In this document: piece after piece, positions 50,897-59,750 of the stretch
How the letters are laid out: each line of letters opens with the position of its first letter
Numbering within the stretch: the first letter of the stretch is position 1
The notes under the pieces: model-generated
The model's database searches: none
What the model saw: only the letters and a program-made list of their open reading frames with translations
What the model was told of the DNA's origin: nothing
Source of the DNA: an uncultured Sphingobacteriaceae bacterium
GTDB lineage: Bacteria; Bacteroidota; Bacteroidia; Sphingobacteriales; Sphingobacteriaceae
Assembly: GCA_946480915.1 (NCBI GenBank)
Contig: CAMLLO010000019.1
Span: 18,907-82,906, forward strand
Reading direction: 5' to 3'
DNA: 64,000 bases
Program-made: the position numbers and the translations under genes

Positions 50897-53800
50897 ATGA
50901 GCATTAGAGAAGAATTAAAGAAACGAATTTTAGTTATAGACGGAGCAATGGGTACAATGATCCAGCGCTACCAGTTAACAGAAGAAGATTTTCGCGGCGA
51001 ACGTTTTAAAGATCACCCCTGCGATGTCCGCGGAAATAACGATCTTTTAAACATTACCCGTCCGGATATTATCAAGGCTATTCATGCAGAATATTTAAGC
51101 GCTGGCGCCGATATAATTGAAACGAATACATTCAGCACACAGCGCATTTCGATGGCAGACTACCAGATGGAAGATCTTTCATATGAAATGAGCTTTGAAG
51201 GTGCACGCATTGCAAAAGAAGTTGCCGCAGAATTCACGCTTAAAAATCCAGATAAACCGCGTTTTGTTGCCGGCGCTCTCGGACCAACAACTAAAATGGC
51301 GTCTATGTCGCCTGATGTGAACGATCCGGGATATCGTGCCGTAACTTTTGATGAATTAGTTAACGCGTATTATGAGCAGATCAAAGGGTTAATTGACGGT
51401 GGCGCAGATGTACTTTTATTCGAAACGATTACCGATACGCTGATAACTAAAGCTGCCTTATTCGCTGCAAAGAATTACGAAAACGAGATCGGTCGCAAGA
51501 TTGAGATCATGATTTCTGGTACCATTACAGATGCCAGTGGCCGCACGCTTTCCGGACAAACAGTGGAAGCATTCTTGAACTCTTTATCTCACGCAAACCT
51601 TTTAAGTATCGGTCTAAACTGTGCTCTTGGTGCTAAAGATATGCGTCCTCACATCGAAGAACTTTCTCAGAAGGCCTCTTGTTATATTTCAGCATATCCA
51701 AATGCTGGGTTACCGAACGAGTTTGGTGCGTATGATGAAGTCCCCCACGAAACGGCCCATTTGGTTGAAGATTTTATCCAAAACGGATTTGTCAATATTG
51801 TTGGCGGATGTTGTGGAACAACTCCTGAGCATATTAAATGCATCGCCGAAAAGGCAGCTAAATATCCCCCAAGAGTTCCTGTGGAACCTAAGCCATATTT
51901 GCGCTTAAGCGGATTGGAGCCGGTTACCTTAACTCCGGAAACCAATTTTGTTAATATCGGCGAGCGTACTAACGTTACCGGATCTCCTAAGTTTTCAAAA
52001 CTGATACTGGGTGGAGATTTTGAAGGTGCTTTAACTGTAGCTCGTCAGCAGGTTGAAGGCGGCGCCCAAATCATCGATGTAAATATGGATGAAGGGATGC
52101 TTGATTCTGAAGCGGCAATGACCAAATTCCTCAATCTCATCGCCTCTGAACCAGATATTGCAAAACTCCCTATCATGGTCGATTCCTCTAAATGGAGCGT
52201 GATCGAAACCGGATTGAAATGCCTGCAGGGGAAAGGGGTTGTAAACTCAATATCGCTTAAAGAAGGCGAAGAAAAGTTTAAAGAATATGCCCGAAAAATA
52301 AAACAATACGGTGCAGCTGTAGTAGTAATGGCATTCGACGAAGACGGTCAGGCCGATTCATTCGAACGCAGAATTGAGATCTGTAAAAAATCCTATGATA
52401 TCTTAGTGAACGAAGTGGAATTTCTTCCGCAGGATATCATTTTCGATCCTAATATCTTAACGGTTGCCACCGGATTAGAAGAGCATAACAATTATGCTGT
52501 TGATTTTATCAACGCAACCCGCTGGATTAAGGAAAATCTGCCCTTAGCGAAAGTAAGTGGTGGTGTAAGTAATATTTCATTCTCCTTTAGGGGAAATAAC
52601 ACAGTTCGCGAAGCCATGCACTCAGCCTTCCTGTATCATGCTATTAAAGCAGGTTTGGATATGGGTATTGTGAATGCGGGTATGCTTGAGGTTTACGAAG
52701 AAATTCCTAAAGATCTTTTAGAACTAGTTGAAGATGTCCTTTTGAACCGTCGCCCGGATGCAACAGAACGGTTGGTTGAATTCGCTGATACCATAAAAAC
52801 TAAAGGCAAAATTGTAGTAAAAGATGAAGAATGGCGTAAAGAAAGCGTTGAAAGTCGACTTTCGCATTCGCTTGTAAAAGGTATCATCGATTATTTGGAT
52901 GATGATGTTGAAGAAGCTCGGCAAAAATACGACAAGCCCCTCGAGGTGATTGAAGGTCCATTAATGGACGGCATGGGCATTGTAGGCGACTTGTTTGGGC
53001 AGGGTAAAATGTTTTTGCCACAGGTGGTGAAATCTGCCCGGGTAATGAAAAAGGCAGTAGCTTATCTTTTGCCTTTTATTGAAGAAGAGAAACGCACGAA
53101 TGTTAACAGCAATCAGCGTAAAAATGCCGGAAAAGTTTTGCTGGCAACGGTGAAAGGCGATGTGCATGATATCGGAAAAAACATTGTGGGTGTGGTATTG
53201 GCATGTAATAACTTCGAAGTGATCGACCTAGGAGTGATGGTTCCGGCGCAAAAGATCATCGAAGAAGCAAAAAAACACAATGTCGATATTATTGGCTTGA
53301 GCGGACTAATCACCCCCTCATTAGATGAAATGGTGCATTTTGCCAAAGAGATGGAACGCCAGGAATTCAAAATTCCTTTGATCATCGGCGGGGCCACTAC
53401 CTCGCGTATACATGCGGCAGTGAAAGTTGCACCAAATTATTCTGGCCCTATGGTTCACGTACTTGATGCATCCCGTAGCGTGACCGTCTGCAGTACTTTA
53501 ATGAGCGACGAAAATCGCGATGAGTATATTAACCAGATCCGCGGAGAATATGATAAAGCTCGTGAGGCCCACTTAAATAAACGTTCGGAAAAGCACTTCA
53601 AATCGATCGAAGAAGCTCGTCTGAATAAATTTCAAATCAATCTGGATGGCTCAGTGCCTGCAAAACCTGCATTTTTAGGAACTAAGGTTTTTGATAATTA
53701 TCCGCTGGAGGAGCTGGTTCCTTATATCGACTGGACCCCTTTCTTCCATACCTGGGAGTTAAGAGGCAGTTATCCGCGAATTTTTGAAGATAAATTTGTA

Positions 53801-54607
53801 GGTGATGAAGCCAAAAAGCTCTTCAACGACGCTCAGGAACTGTTGAAGAAAATTATCGACGAAAAACTACTTACAGCAAAAGGAGTGATCGGTTTTTGGC
53901 CGGCTAATTCTGTTGGAGATGATATTGTACTTCAAGTTGAAGGTGATAGGTTGAATGTTGAAGGAAGCTCGCAACCCACAACCCACAACCCACAACAAGT
54001 TACTATTCACACGCTGCGTCAGCAAGTTGAAAAAGCTGCCGGCGAACCGTATTATGCCCTGTCGGATTTTGTGGCACCTAAAGAAACAGGTATTCAGGAT
54101 TACTTCGGTGGCTTTGCAGTTACCACAGGTATTGGATGCGACGAACTGGTGGCTCAGTATGAAGCCGATCATGATGATTACAACAGCATCATGGTTAAAG
54201 CTCTGGCAGATCGCCTGGCGGAAGCTTTCGCTGAAAAAATGCACGAACTTGTAAGAAAAGAATATTGGGCATATGCCAAAGATGAGAGTTTAAGCAATGA
54301 AGAGCTTATAAAAGAAAAATATGTTGGTATCCGCCCGGCTCCAGGGTATCCTGCTTGTCCGGACCACACTGAAAAGGAAACTCTCTTTAGAATATTAGAT
54401 GCTGAAAACACAACCGGTATAAAACTTACCGAAAGCTTTGCCATGTATCCTACAGCAGCTGTAAGCGGCTTTTATTTCGCACACCCTGATTCCCGCTACT
54501 TCGGTTTAGGTAAAATCGCCAAAGATCAGGTAGTAGATTACGCCAAGCGCAAAAACATGGATCTGGAAGTGGTGGAACGATGGCTAAGCCCGAATTTGGG
54601 ATATTAA
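50897..54607 (+). CDS. metH: Cobalamin-dependent methionine synthase
   Basis: 1236 residues, full length, with all four modules: homocysteine-binding barrel with zinc Cys residues (NCALG near 240 and GGCCGTTP near 305), methyltetrahydrofolate (pterin) barrel beginning [13 protein letters not shown], cobalamin-binding region with [11 protein letters not shown] (His ligand in DxHxxG), and the SAM-dependent reactivation domain with [15 protein letters not shown]. It methylates homocysteine. Residues about 1013-1034 ([22 protein letters not shown]) are an odd insertion in the reactivation domain, encoded by CAACCCA tandem words (53972-53992). Controlled by the upstream SAM riboswitch; metF follows one gene later. 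Confidence 0.97.
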   Translation: MSIREELKKRILVIDGAMGTMIQRYQLTEEDFRGERFKDHPCDVRGNNDLLNITRPDIIKAIHAEYLSAGADIIETNTFSTQRISMADYQMEDLSYEMSFEGARIAKEVAAEFTLKNPDKPRFVAGALGPTTKMASMSPDVNDPGYRAVTFDELVNAYYEQIKGLIDGGADVLLFETITDTLITKAALFAAKNYENEIGRKIEIMISGTITDASGRTLSGQTVEAFLNSLSHANLLSIGLNCALGAKDMRPHIEELSQKASCYISAYPNAGLPNEFGAYDEVPHETAHLVEDFIQNGFVNIVGGCCGTTPEHIKCIAEKAAKYPPRVPVEPKPYLRLSGLEPVTLTPETNFVNIGERTNVTGSPKFSKLILGGDFEGALTVARQQVEGGAQIIDVNMDEGMLDSEAAMTKFLNLIASEPDIAKLPIMVDSSKWSVIETGLKCLQGKGVVNSISLKEGEEKFKEYARKIKQYGAAVVVMAFDEDGQADSFERRIEICKKSYDILVNEVEFLPQDIIFDPNILTVATGLEEHNNYAVDFINATRWIKENLPLAKVSGGVSNISFSFRGNNTVREAMHSAFLYHAIKAGLDMGIVNAGMLEVYEEIPKDLLELVEDVLLNRRPDATERLVEFADTIKTKGKIVVKDEEWRKESVESRLSHSLVKGIIDYLDDDVEEARQKYDKPLEVIEGPLMDGMGIVGDLFGQGKMFLPQVVKSARVMKKAVAYLLPFIEEEKRTNVNSNQRKNAGKVLLATVKGDVHDIGKNIVGVVLACNNFEVIDLGVMVPAQKIIEEAKKHNVDIIGLSGLITPSLDEMVHFAKEMERQEFKIPLIIGGATTSRIHAAVKVAPNYSGPMVHVLDASRSVTVCSTLMSDENRDEYINQIRGEYDKAREAHLNKRSEKHFKSIEEARLNKFQINLDGSVPAKPAFLGTKVFDNYPLEELVPYIDWTPFFHTWELRGSYPRIFEDKFVGDEAKKLFNDAQELLKKIIDEKLLTAKGVIGFWPANSVGDDIVLQVEGDRLNVEGSSQPTTHNPQQVTIHTLRQQVEKAAGEPYYALSDFVAPKETGIQDYFGGFAVTTGIGCDELVAQYEADHDDYNSIMVKALADRLAEAFAEKMHELVRKEYWAYAKDESLSNEELIKEKYVGIRPAPGYPACPDHTEKETLFRILDAENTTGIKLTESFAMYPTAAVSGFYFAHPDSRYFGLGKIAKDQVVDYAKRKNMDLEVVERWLSPNLGY

Positions 54608-55046
54608 TAGTTCTGGGTTGGAGGTTATAAGTTGTAAGACATAGATGGCTGATTATAAAAAGTATACTAATTTGGATGTATGGAAAGAAGCCAGACTTCT
54701 GGTAACTGAAATATATACGATTAGTAAAAACTTTCCGAAAGACGAGCAATTTGGACTGACCACCCAACTAAGAAGATGCGCGATTTCAATACCATCAAAC
54801 ATCGCCGAAGGATGTGGCAGAAACCACAAAAAAGATAGTATTCAATTTTTTTATATTGCACGGGGCTCCTTATATGAAGCGGAAACTCAATTGTATGTAA
54901 GCTTTGACTTAAAATACCTTTTAGAATCCGACCTTAACAATGTTTTAATAAAATTAGAAACTGTAAGAAAGTTATTGAATGGCTTAATCAGATACTACAA
55001 CTCTGAATCCAGTCCTTCAACCCAGAACACACAACCTGCAACTTAA
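54608..55046. repeat. Inverted word repeats bracketing the four-helix-bundle gene
   Basis: The left arm begins GTTCTGGGTTG (about 54610) and runs on as GAGGTTATAAGTTGTAAG. The right arm ends CAACCCAGAAC (about 55018-55028) then ACACAACCTGCAACTT, so the outer 11 bases are exact reverse complements. The right arm also encodes the Ser/Thr/Gln-rich tail of the four-helix-bundle protein and ends at the metF start codon. The similar CAACCCA words in metH (53972) are a third copy. Confidence 0.6.
54645..55046 (+). CDS. Four-helix-bundle protein (23S rRNA IVP/TIGR02436-like)
   Basis: 133 residues. The family hallmark TNLDVWKEAR near the start, QLRRCAISIPSNIAEGCGRN in the middle and the helical remainder are all present. 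The last 15 residues (NSESSPSTQNTQPAT) are not family-like and are encoded by a repeat arm. Members occur inside rRNA intervening sequences and scattered in Bacteroidota genomes; the function is unknown, and the related Avd protein helps diversity-generating retroelements. It sits between metH and metF, with its stop overlapping the metF start in TAATG, as though a cassette had landed in a met operon. Confidence 0.88.
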   Translation: MADYKKYTNLDVWKEARLLVTEIYTISKNFPKDEQFGLTTQLRRCAISIPSNIAEGCGRNHKKDSIQFFYIARGSLYEAETQLYVSFDLKYLLESDLNNVLIKLETVRKLLNGLIRYYNSESSPSTQNTQPAT

Positions 55047-55999
55047 TGAAAATCACCGAACACATAAAAAACTCAAACGGAAAGACTCTTTTTTCCTTTG
55101 AACTTCTTCCTCCTGTAAAAGGGCAACGTATTCAAAATATTTATGATGCGATAGATCCTTTGATGGAGTTCAAGCCACCTTTTATTGATGTAACTTACCA
55201 TCGCGAGGATTTTATTTATAAACAGCATCCCAACGGCCTCTTGGAGCAAGTATCGTATCGTAAGCGTCCGGGTACTGTAGCAATTTGTGCGGCCATTATC
55301 AACCGTTATAAAGTTGATGCAGTACCTCATTTAATTTGCGGTGGGTTTACTAAAGAAGAAACGGAAAACGCATTGATTGATCTTCAATTTCTTGGGATTG
55401 ACAATGTGCTGGTTTTAAGAGGTGATGCTCGCAAGGGCGATGCCGGATTTATTCCAACACCAGGCGGACATGCTTTTGCGAGTGATTTACTTGATCAGGT
55501 GGTAAACCTGAACAGGGGAAAATACCTTCACGATCATAATGAAGCAAATAAATCGGATTTCTGTATCGGAGTAGCGGCATATCCTGAGAAACATTTTGAA
55601 GCCCCTAATATGAAAACCGACTTCGATTATCTTAAAATGAAAATCGATATGGGTGCCGATTTCATTGTTACCCAAATGTTTTTTGACAATCAAAAGTACT
55701 TCGACTTTGTAAACCTTTGTCGCGAGAATGGAATTAATGTTCCGATTATACCGGGATTGAAGCCTATAACTTCTTCAAAACAATTGGTTAGTCTTCCCAA
55801 GATTTTCCATTTGGATTTACCTGAAGATCTGACTAAAGCAATAACCAGCTGTTCGTCTGAAAAAGATGTTAAGGAAGTTGGGATTGAATTTATGATTGAG
55901 CAGTGCAAGGAGCTTATTAAGTTTGGAGCGCCCGTATTGCACTTTTATACGATGAGTAATCCGGGACCGACTAAGAGAATTGCGGAGGCGATATTTTAG
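55046..55999 (+). CDS. metF: Methylenetetrahydrofolate reductase
   Basis: 317 residues, normal length for bacterial MetF. The N-terminal FELLPPVKG with the catalytic Glu, ICGGFTKEETENAL, VLRGDARKG, and the FAD/substrate region IVTQMFFDNQKYF and IPGLKPI are visible. It reduces 5,10-methylene-THF to 5-methyl-THF, the methyl donor for MetH, using FAD. It overlaps the stop of the preceding four-helix-bundle gene by 1 bp, so it is probably co-transcribed with metH under the SAM riboswitch. A large perfect hairpin follows its stop. Confidence 0.97.
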   Translation: MKITEHIKNSNGKTLFSFELLPPVKGQRIQNIYDAIDPLMEFKPPFIDVTYHREDFIYKQHPNGLLEQVSYRKRPGTVAICAAIINRYKVDAVPHLICGGFTKEETENALIDLQFLGIDNVLVLRGDARKGDAGFIPTPGGHAFASDLLDQVVNLNRGKYLHDHNEANKSDFCIGVAAYPEKHFEAPNMKTDFDYLKMKIDMGADFIVTQMFFDNQKYFDFVNLCRENGINVPIIPGLKPITSSKQLVSLPKIFHLDLPEDLTKAITSCSSEKDVKEVGIEFMIEQCKELIKFGAPVLHFYTMSNPGPTKRIAEAIF

Positions 56000-56004
56000 G
56001 TACT

Positions 56005-56038
56005 TAGTCATCCGATGACTGAAGTCATTGGATGACTA
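56005..56038. terminator. Perfect composite hairpin after metF
   Basis: TAGTCATCC (56005-56013) pairs with GGATGACTA (56030-56038), and inside it ATGACT pairs with AGTCAT around GA, giving a 15-bp stem with one mismatch. It lies between the convergent metF and HAD genes and can serve both strands. The ATGACT/AGTCAT words make it resemble the other isolated perfect hairpins of the window. Confidence 0.7.
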
Positions 56039-56059
56039 TTCTAGAATGAACTTTCTTGA

Positions 56060-56671
56060 TTATCTTAACTCAACCCGTCTCTTTACTAAATCCCCCCTTA
56101 ATTCTTCAGAATTTTTAAAATGAATACTTTCAATGCCCAGGTCCCTTGCGGCCTTGACATTCCTTAAATTATCATCAATAAACAAAACTTGTTCTGCCTG
56201 CAACTGATAACGCTCTAAAATTAGCTGATAAAATAAAGGATCAGGTTTCCGCATCTTTTCCGCACCCGACACAACAATACCATCGAACCAGTTTAGAAAG
56301 TCGTATTTCTGTTGTGCAATTGGAAAAGTTTCGGCCGACCAGTTTGTAAGGGCATAGGTTTTATACTTACCCCCGGCTTTTATTTCTTTAAATATCTCGA
56401 CGGCTCCCTCGATAGATCCACCCAGCATTTCTTCCCAACGACTGTAATATGCTCGGATACTTTCTGCATGCTCGGGAAATTGTTTAACAAGCAATTCGGT
56501 TCCTTCTTTTAAAGTACGGCCCGCATCCTGTTCTTCATTCCATTCTCCGGTACATATCGTATCCAGGAATTGCCGCATCTCCGACTCATTCCCAAAGATT
56601 TTACTGAAAAGGTATTCAGGTTTCCAATCAATTAAGACTCCTCCTAAGTCAAAAATAATAGCAGTAATCAT
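56060..56671 (-). CDS. HAD-superfamily phosphatase (YihX-like)
   Basis: 203 residues. Motif 1 reads FDLGGVLID, with nucleophile Asp8; the usual second Asp is Gly, as in the YihX/epoxide-hydrolase-like HAD subgroup. Motif 2 is in YALTNWS, the conserved Lys in GAEKMRKPDP and the Asp pair of motif 4 in VLFIDDNLRNV. A helical cap lies at about 20-85. It probably hydrolyses a sugar or nucleotide phosphate, but the substrate cannot be told. It is 3 bp downstream of the PIN gene on the same strand. Confidence 0.9.
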   Translation of the reverse strand: MITAIIFDLGGVLIDWKPEYLFSKIFGNESEMRQFLDTICTGEWNEEQDAGRTLKEGTELLVKQFPEHAESIRAYYSRWEEMLGGSIEGAVEIFKEIKAGGKYKTYALTNWSAETFPIAQQKYDFLNWFDGIVVSGAEKMRKPDPLFYQLILERYQLQAEQVLFIDDNLRNVKAARDLGIESIHFKNSEELRGDLVKRRVELR

Positions 56672-56674
56672 GTC

Positions 56675-57097
56675 TTAATCGGGAAATTCCTGCAGGAATT
56701 GTGCTGGTGTATAAATTGGTAAAATAGGAATAGCAGATTTGATTAACTCTTTATCCAGTGAAATAAAATAATCTATTTTGTGATGCAAAGCGGTATAATA
56801 TTGTAAGGCATCTTCGATATCTGTCATCTGGGAATTGACTGCATTTATCGTTATTTCATGATTACAATCGACAACTCTAACACTCTTCAATAAGTCCAGC
56901 ACAATATTCTTAACCACGCTTTTATCATAATATTTAGGGAGAATATACGCAATAATATGCACGATGGAAGGTGTGATGAAGGCTTTACAGTTGCCAGACG
57001 ATATTCTTTCGAATATCTTTTTTGAATCAGAATAGTTTTCCCTTCTTAATAGAAGATCTAAACAAACATTCGCATCAAGAAAAAGTTTAAAAACCAT
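56675..57097 (-). CDS. PIN-domain ribonuclease toxin
   Basis: 140 residues. The PIN fold is indicated by FLDANVCLDLLLRREN (Asp8 as the first acidic ligand), the middle acidic residues in MTDIEDALQYYTALHHK, and the distal YFISLDKEL. Such proteins are Mg-dependent endoribonucleases, usually VapC-like toxins. Its start overlaps the end of the small antitoxin-like gene at 57087 by 11 bp, the classic toxin-antitoxin arrangement. Intact; the cellular target is unknown. Confidence 0.88.
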   Translation of the reverse strand: MVFKLFLDANVCLDLLLRRENYSDSKKIFERISSGNCKAFITPSIVHIIAYILPKYYDKSVVKNIVLDLLKSVRVVDCNHEITINAVNSQMTDIEDALQYYTALHHKIDYFISLDKELIKSAIPILPIYTPAQFLQEFPD

Positions 57098-57335
57098 ATT
57101 TTGATGCTTGCTCTTCGAAATACTGTTTTTTTAAATCCGTATCAGGGTTTATTTCAGGCTTTGGCAAACTCTCTATTAGCTCAATAAGGCTATTCTTCTT
57201 TTTAGATGGCTTTTCAACTACTCGTTTAAAATACTCTTCAACCAATTCTGAAACACTGGTATGCTTTTCTTCAGCGTAAGCTTTTATCTTATATACAAGC
57301 TTTTCATCAATAGATAGATTAATCTTAGCTTTCAT
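57087..57335 (-). CDS. Antitoxin-like protein (DUF6364-type)
   Basis: 82 residues. The N-terminal strand and helix INLSIDEKLVYKIKAYAEEKHTS look like a ribbon-helix-helix-type DNA-binding start, followed by VSELVEEYFKRVV and a Lys-rich tail that would cover the toxin. It precedes and overlaps the PIN gene, so it is the probable antitoxin and autorepressor of the pair. Confidence 0.82.
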   Translation of the reverse strand: MKAKINLSIDEKLVYKIKAYAEEKHTSVSELVEEYFKRVVEKPSKKKNSLIELIESLPKPEINPDTDLKKQYFEEQASKYGF

Positions 57336-57374
57336 AAATCAAATATACGCATAAAAATAATTTAGGCGTACGAA

Positions 57375-58682
57375 CTAATTGTTCAGCAAATAATCCTTGA
57401 ACACAGAAAAATCAGCCTTCATTTCCACTGCTTGTTTAGGCTTTCCTACAAGAGATTCAACCTGTTCCGGAACGATGATCATACTTGTCATCTGCGAATT
57501 GTATACGTCAGGAAATTTACATGGATGAGCCGTCGCCAGAAAAACCCCTGCGCTTGTTTCATCTCCCGATTGCTTACGATAATTTTCAAGGGCTAACCAA
57601 GCAATTGCCGAATGCGGACAAACCACGTAATTATACTCCTTAAATACCTTATAAACTGCATCGCGGGTTTGCTCGTCGGTATAACTCGCAGCAGAAACTA
57701 CCCCTTTAAGCTCGTTTAAATCATCTTTAAACAAATTCATTATTCGAACCCAATTACTTGGGTTTCCAACATCCATTGCATTCGAAAGTGTAGCTACCGA
57801 GGGCTTTGGCTGGTAAACTCCTGTTTTGAAAAATTCAGGAACGGTATCATTTGCGTTAGTAGCCGCGATGAATTGCTTTACTGGTAAACCCATTTTCCAG
57901 GCCAGTAAACCAGCCCCAATATTCCCAAAATTCCCGCTGGGAACTGAGAATATTACATCGGTTTTACCTTCACGCTTTAACTGCGCGTACGCATTAAAAT
58001 AATAGAATGTTTGCGGAATCAAACGTGAGATATTGATGGAGTTTGCTGATGTCAGTCGATATTTGGCGTTCAACTCATTATCCACAAACGCCTGTTTAAC
58101 CAAAGCCTGGCAATCATCGAAGGTTCCGTCAATTTCTACAGCACGAATGTTTTGACCATTTGTGGTCAGTTGCAATTCCTGTATCGGACTCACTTTCCCT
58201 TTGGGATATAAAATTGTAACCTGAGTATTCTCCACTCCTAAAAACCCTAAGGCTACCGCTCCACCCGTATCTCCGGAAGTGGCCACTAAAACATTTAAAG
58301 TCTTCTCCCCTTCTTCAAGGAAATAAGCCATTATCCTGCTCATAAATCGAGCACCAAAATCTTTAAACGCTAAAGACGGACCATGAAAAAGCTCGAGCAC
58401 GTAGGTATTTTCTTCTAATTGTACCACCGGCGCAGGAAAGTTTATCGCATCATCAACAATGGATTTCAAATCTGCATCAGGCATAGCATCCTGTAAAAGA
58501 TTCTTTGCCACTTTAAAGGCAATTTCTTTAAAGGAATACTGTTCGATATTGTCGATAAAGTCTGCATCCAAAGCCGGAATCGTCAAAGGCATATACAAAC
58601 CCTTATCCTGAGGCATACTGTTAAATACTGCCTCTTTAAAATCTACTGCTGATGTTGGATTGTTAGTGCTATATAATTTCAA
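57375..58682 (-). CDS. thrC: Threonine synthase
   Basis: 435 residues. The N-terminal MKLYSTN start, PLP-binding Lys107 in LAFKDFGARF, ATSGDTGGAVA and the C-terminal ATAHPCKFP block identify threonine synthase. It converts O-phosphohomoserine to threonine with PLP. It is the third gene of the thrA-thrB-thrC operon, 26 bp after thrB, and probably the last. Confidence 0.96.
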   Translation of the reverse strand: MKLYSTNNPTSAVDFKEAVFNSMPQDKGLYMPLTIPALDADFIDNIEQYSFKEIAFKVAKNLLQDAMPDADLKSIVDDAINFPAPVVQLEENTYVLELFHGPSLAFKDFGARFMSRIMAYFLEEGEKTLNVLVATSGDTGGAVALGFLGVENTQVTILYPKGKVSPIQELQLTTNGQNIRAVEIDGTFDDCQALVKQAFVDNELNAKYRLTSANSINISRLIPQTFYYFNAYAQLKREGKTDVIFSVPSGNFGNIGAGLLAWKMGLPVKQFIAATNANDTVPEFFKTGVYQPKPSVATLSNAMDVGNPSNWVRIMNLFKDDLNELKGVVSAASYTDEQTRDAVYKVFKEYNYVVCPHSAIAWLALENYRKQSGDETSAGVFLATAHPCKFPDVYNSQMTSMIIVPEQVESLVGKPKQAVEMKADFSVFKDYLLNN

Positions 58683-58708
58683 TTGATTTACGAATTTAGA
58701 TTTACGAT

Positions 58709-59644
58709 TTAGCCCAATACCTTCGGTCCATCGGCATTAACTGCAGATGTATAAGCCAGGCTTCCTATATTAAGTTTTGATAAATGCTTTTGAATTGCTT
58801 GCGTAATTTTAGCCGATGTATCTGCATCTTTTGTAAACGCAAACACTGAAGGCCCAGAACCGGAAATTCCAAAGCTAATGGCCCCATTTTCAAGCGCAAT
58901 TTCCCTCATCTTATAAAAATCAGGAATTAATATAGAGCGAACCGGCTCTACCAGAACATCCTGCATACTGCGAGCAATCAGGTCCAGATCCTTCATGAAT
59001 AAACCGGTTACCAAACCAGCTATATTTCCCCATTGAACCACAGCGTCTTTTAGCAATACCTTTTCGCGTATCATTTTCCGTGCATCCCGGGTTGGCACGT
59101 CAACTTCCGGAAAAACAATCGCACAATGCAAGTCTTCAGGATATGGAAGTTTGATAATATCCAGAGGTTGATAGCTTCTGATTAATACAAACCCGCCCAA
59201 AATAGCTGGCGCTACATTATCCGCATGTCCCGAACCGCAAGCAAGTTCTTCACCTTTCATCGCAAAAGGCACAAGATCCATTTTTGATAGTGGGTTGTCT
59301 AGCAAAGTATTTATAGCGAATAATCCAGCAACTGTACTTGCCGAACTTGAGCCCAAGCCGCTTCCAATGGGCATCTTTTTATGAAGTTCTATTTCCAGGC
59401 CAATATCCTGACGACCGATATATTCTAAATAATGCTGAACACTGGCGCTAACTGTATTTCTGGAAGCATCCAGCGGAAGACGGCCTTCGTCACCGGTAAT
59501 TTTAGTAATAATTACCCCCGGCTCGTCCTTTTTACGCATTATTACTTCATCACCCGGAGCATCAACCGCCAGGCCGAGTACATCGTACCCGCAAACTACA
59601 TTAGCGATGGTAGCAGGAGCAAAAACTCTGATCGATTCTTTCAT
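58709..59644 (-). CDS. thrB: Homoserine kinase
   Basis: 311 residues. The GHMP kinase ATP-binding motif MPIGSGLGSSSAS is near residue 90, and the C-terminal GISGSGPSVFAF loop is present. It phosphorylates homoserine with ATP to O-phosphohomoserine. It lies between thrA (106 bp upstream) and thrC (26 bp downstream). The thrA-thrB gap contains TCGGAAT/ATTCCGA, a small hairpin. Confidence 0.96.
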   Translation of the reverse strand: MKESIRVFAPATIANVVCGYDVLGLAVDAPGDEVIMRKKDEPGVIITKITGDEGRLPLDASRNTVSASVQHYLEYIGRQDIGLEIELHKKMPIGSGLGSSSASTVAGLFAINTLLDNPLSKMDLVPFAMKGEELACGSGHADNVAPAILGGFVLIRSYQPLDIIKLPYPEDLHCAIVFPEVDVPTRDARKMIREKVLLKDAVVQWGNIAGLVTGLFMKDLDLIARSMQDVLVEPVRSILIPDFYKMREIALENGAISFGISGSGPSVFAFTKDADTSAKITQAIQKHLSKLNIGSLAYTSAVNADGPKVLG

Positions 59645-59750
59645 ATATTAAAGTCGGAATCCCGAAAAACCGAATTCCGAAGAGTTTAACATTTTAATTT
59701 TACAATAACCCGGCGTGCCTCATCTCCTTTAGGAATGGGTCGGGCTGAGA

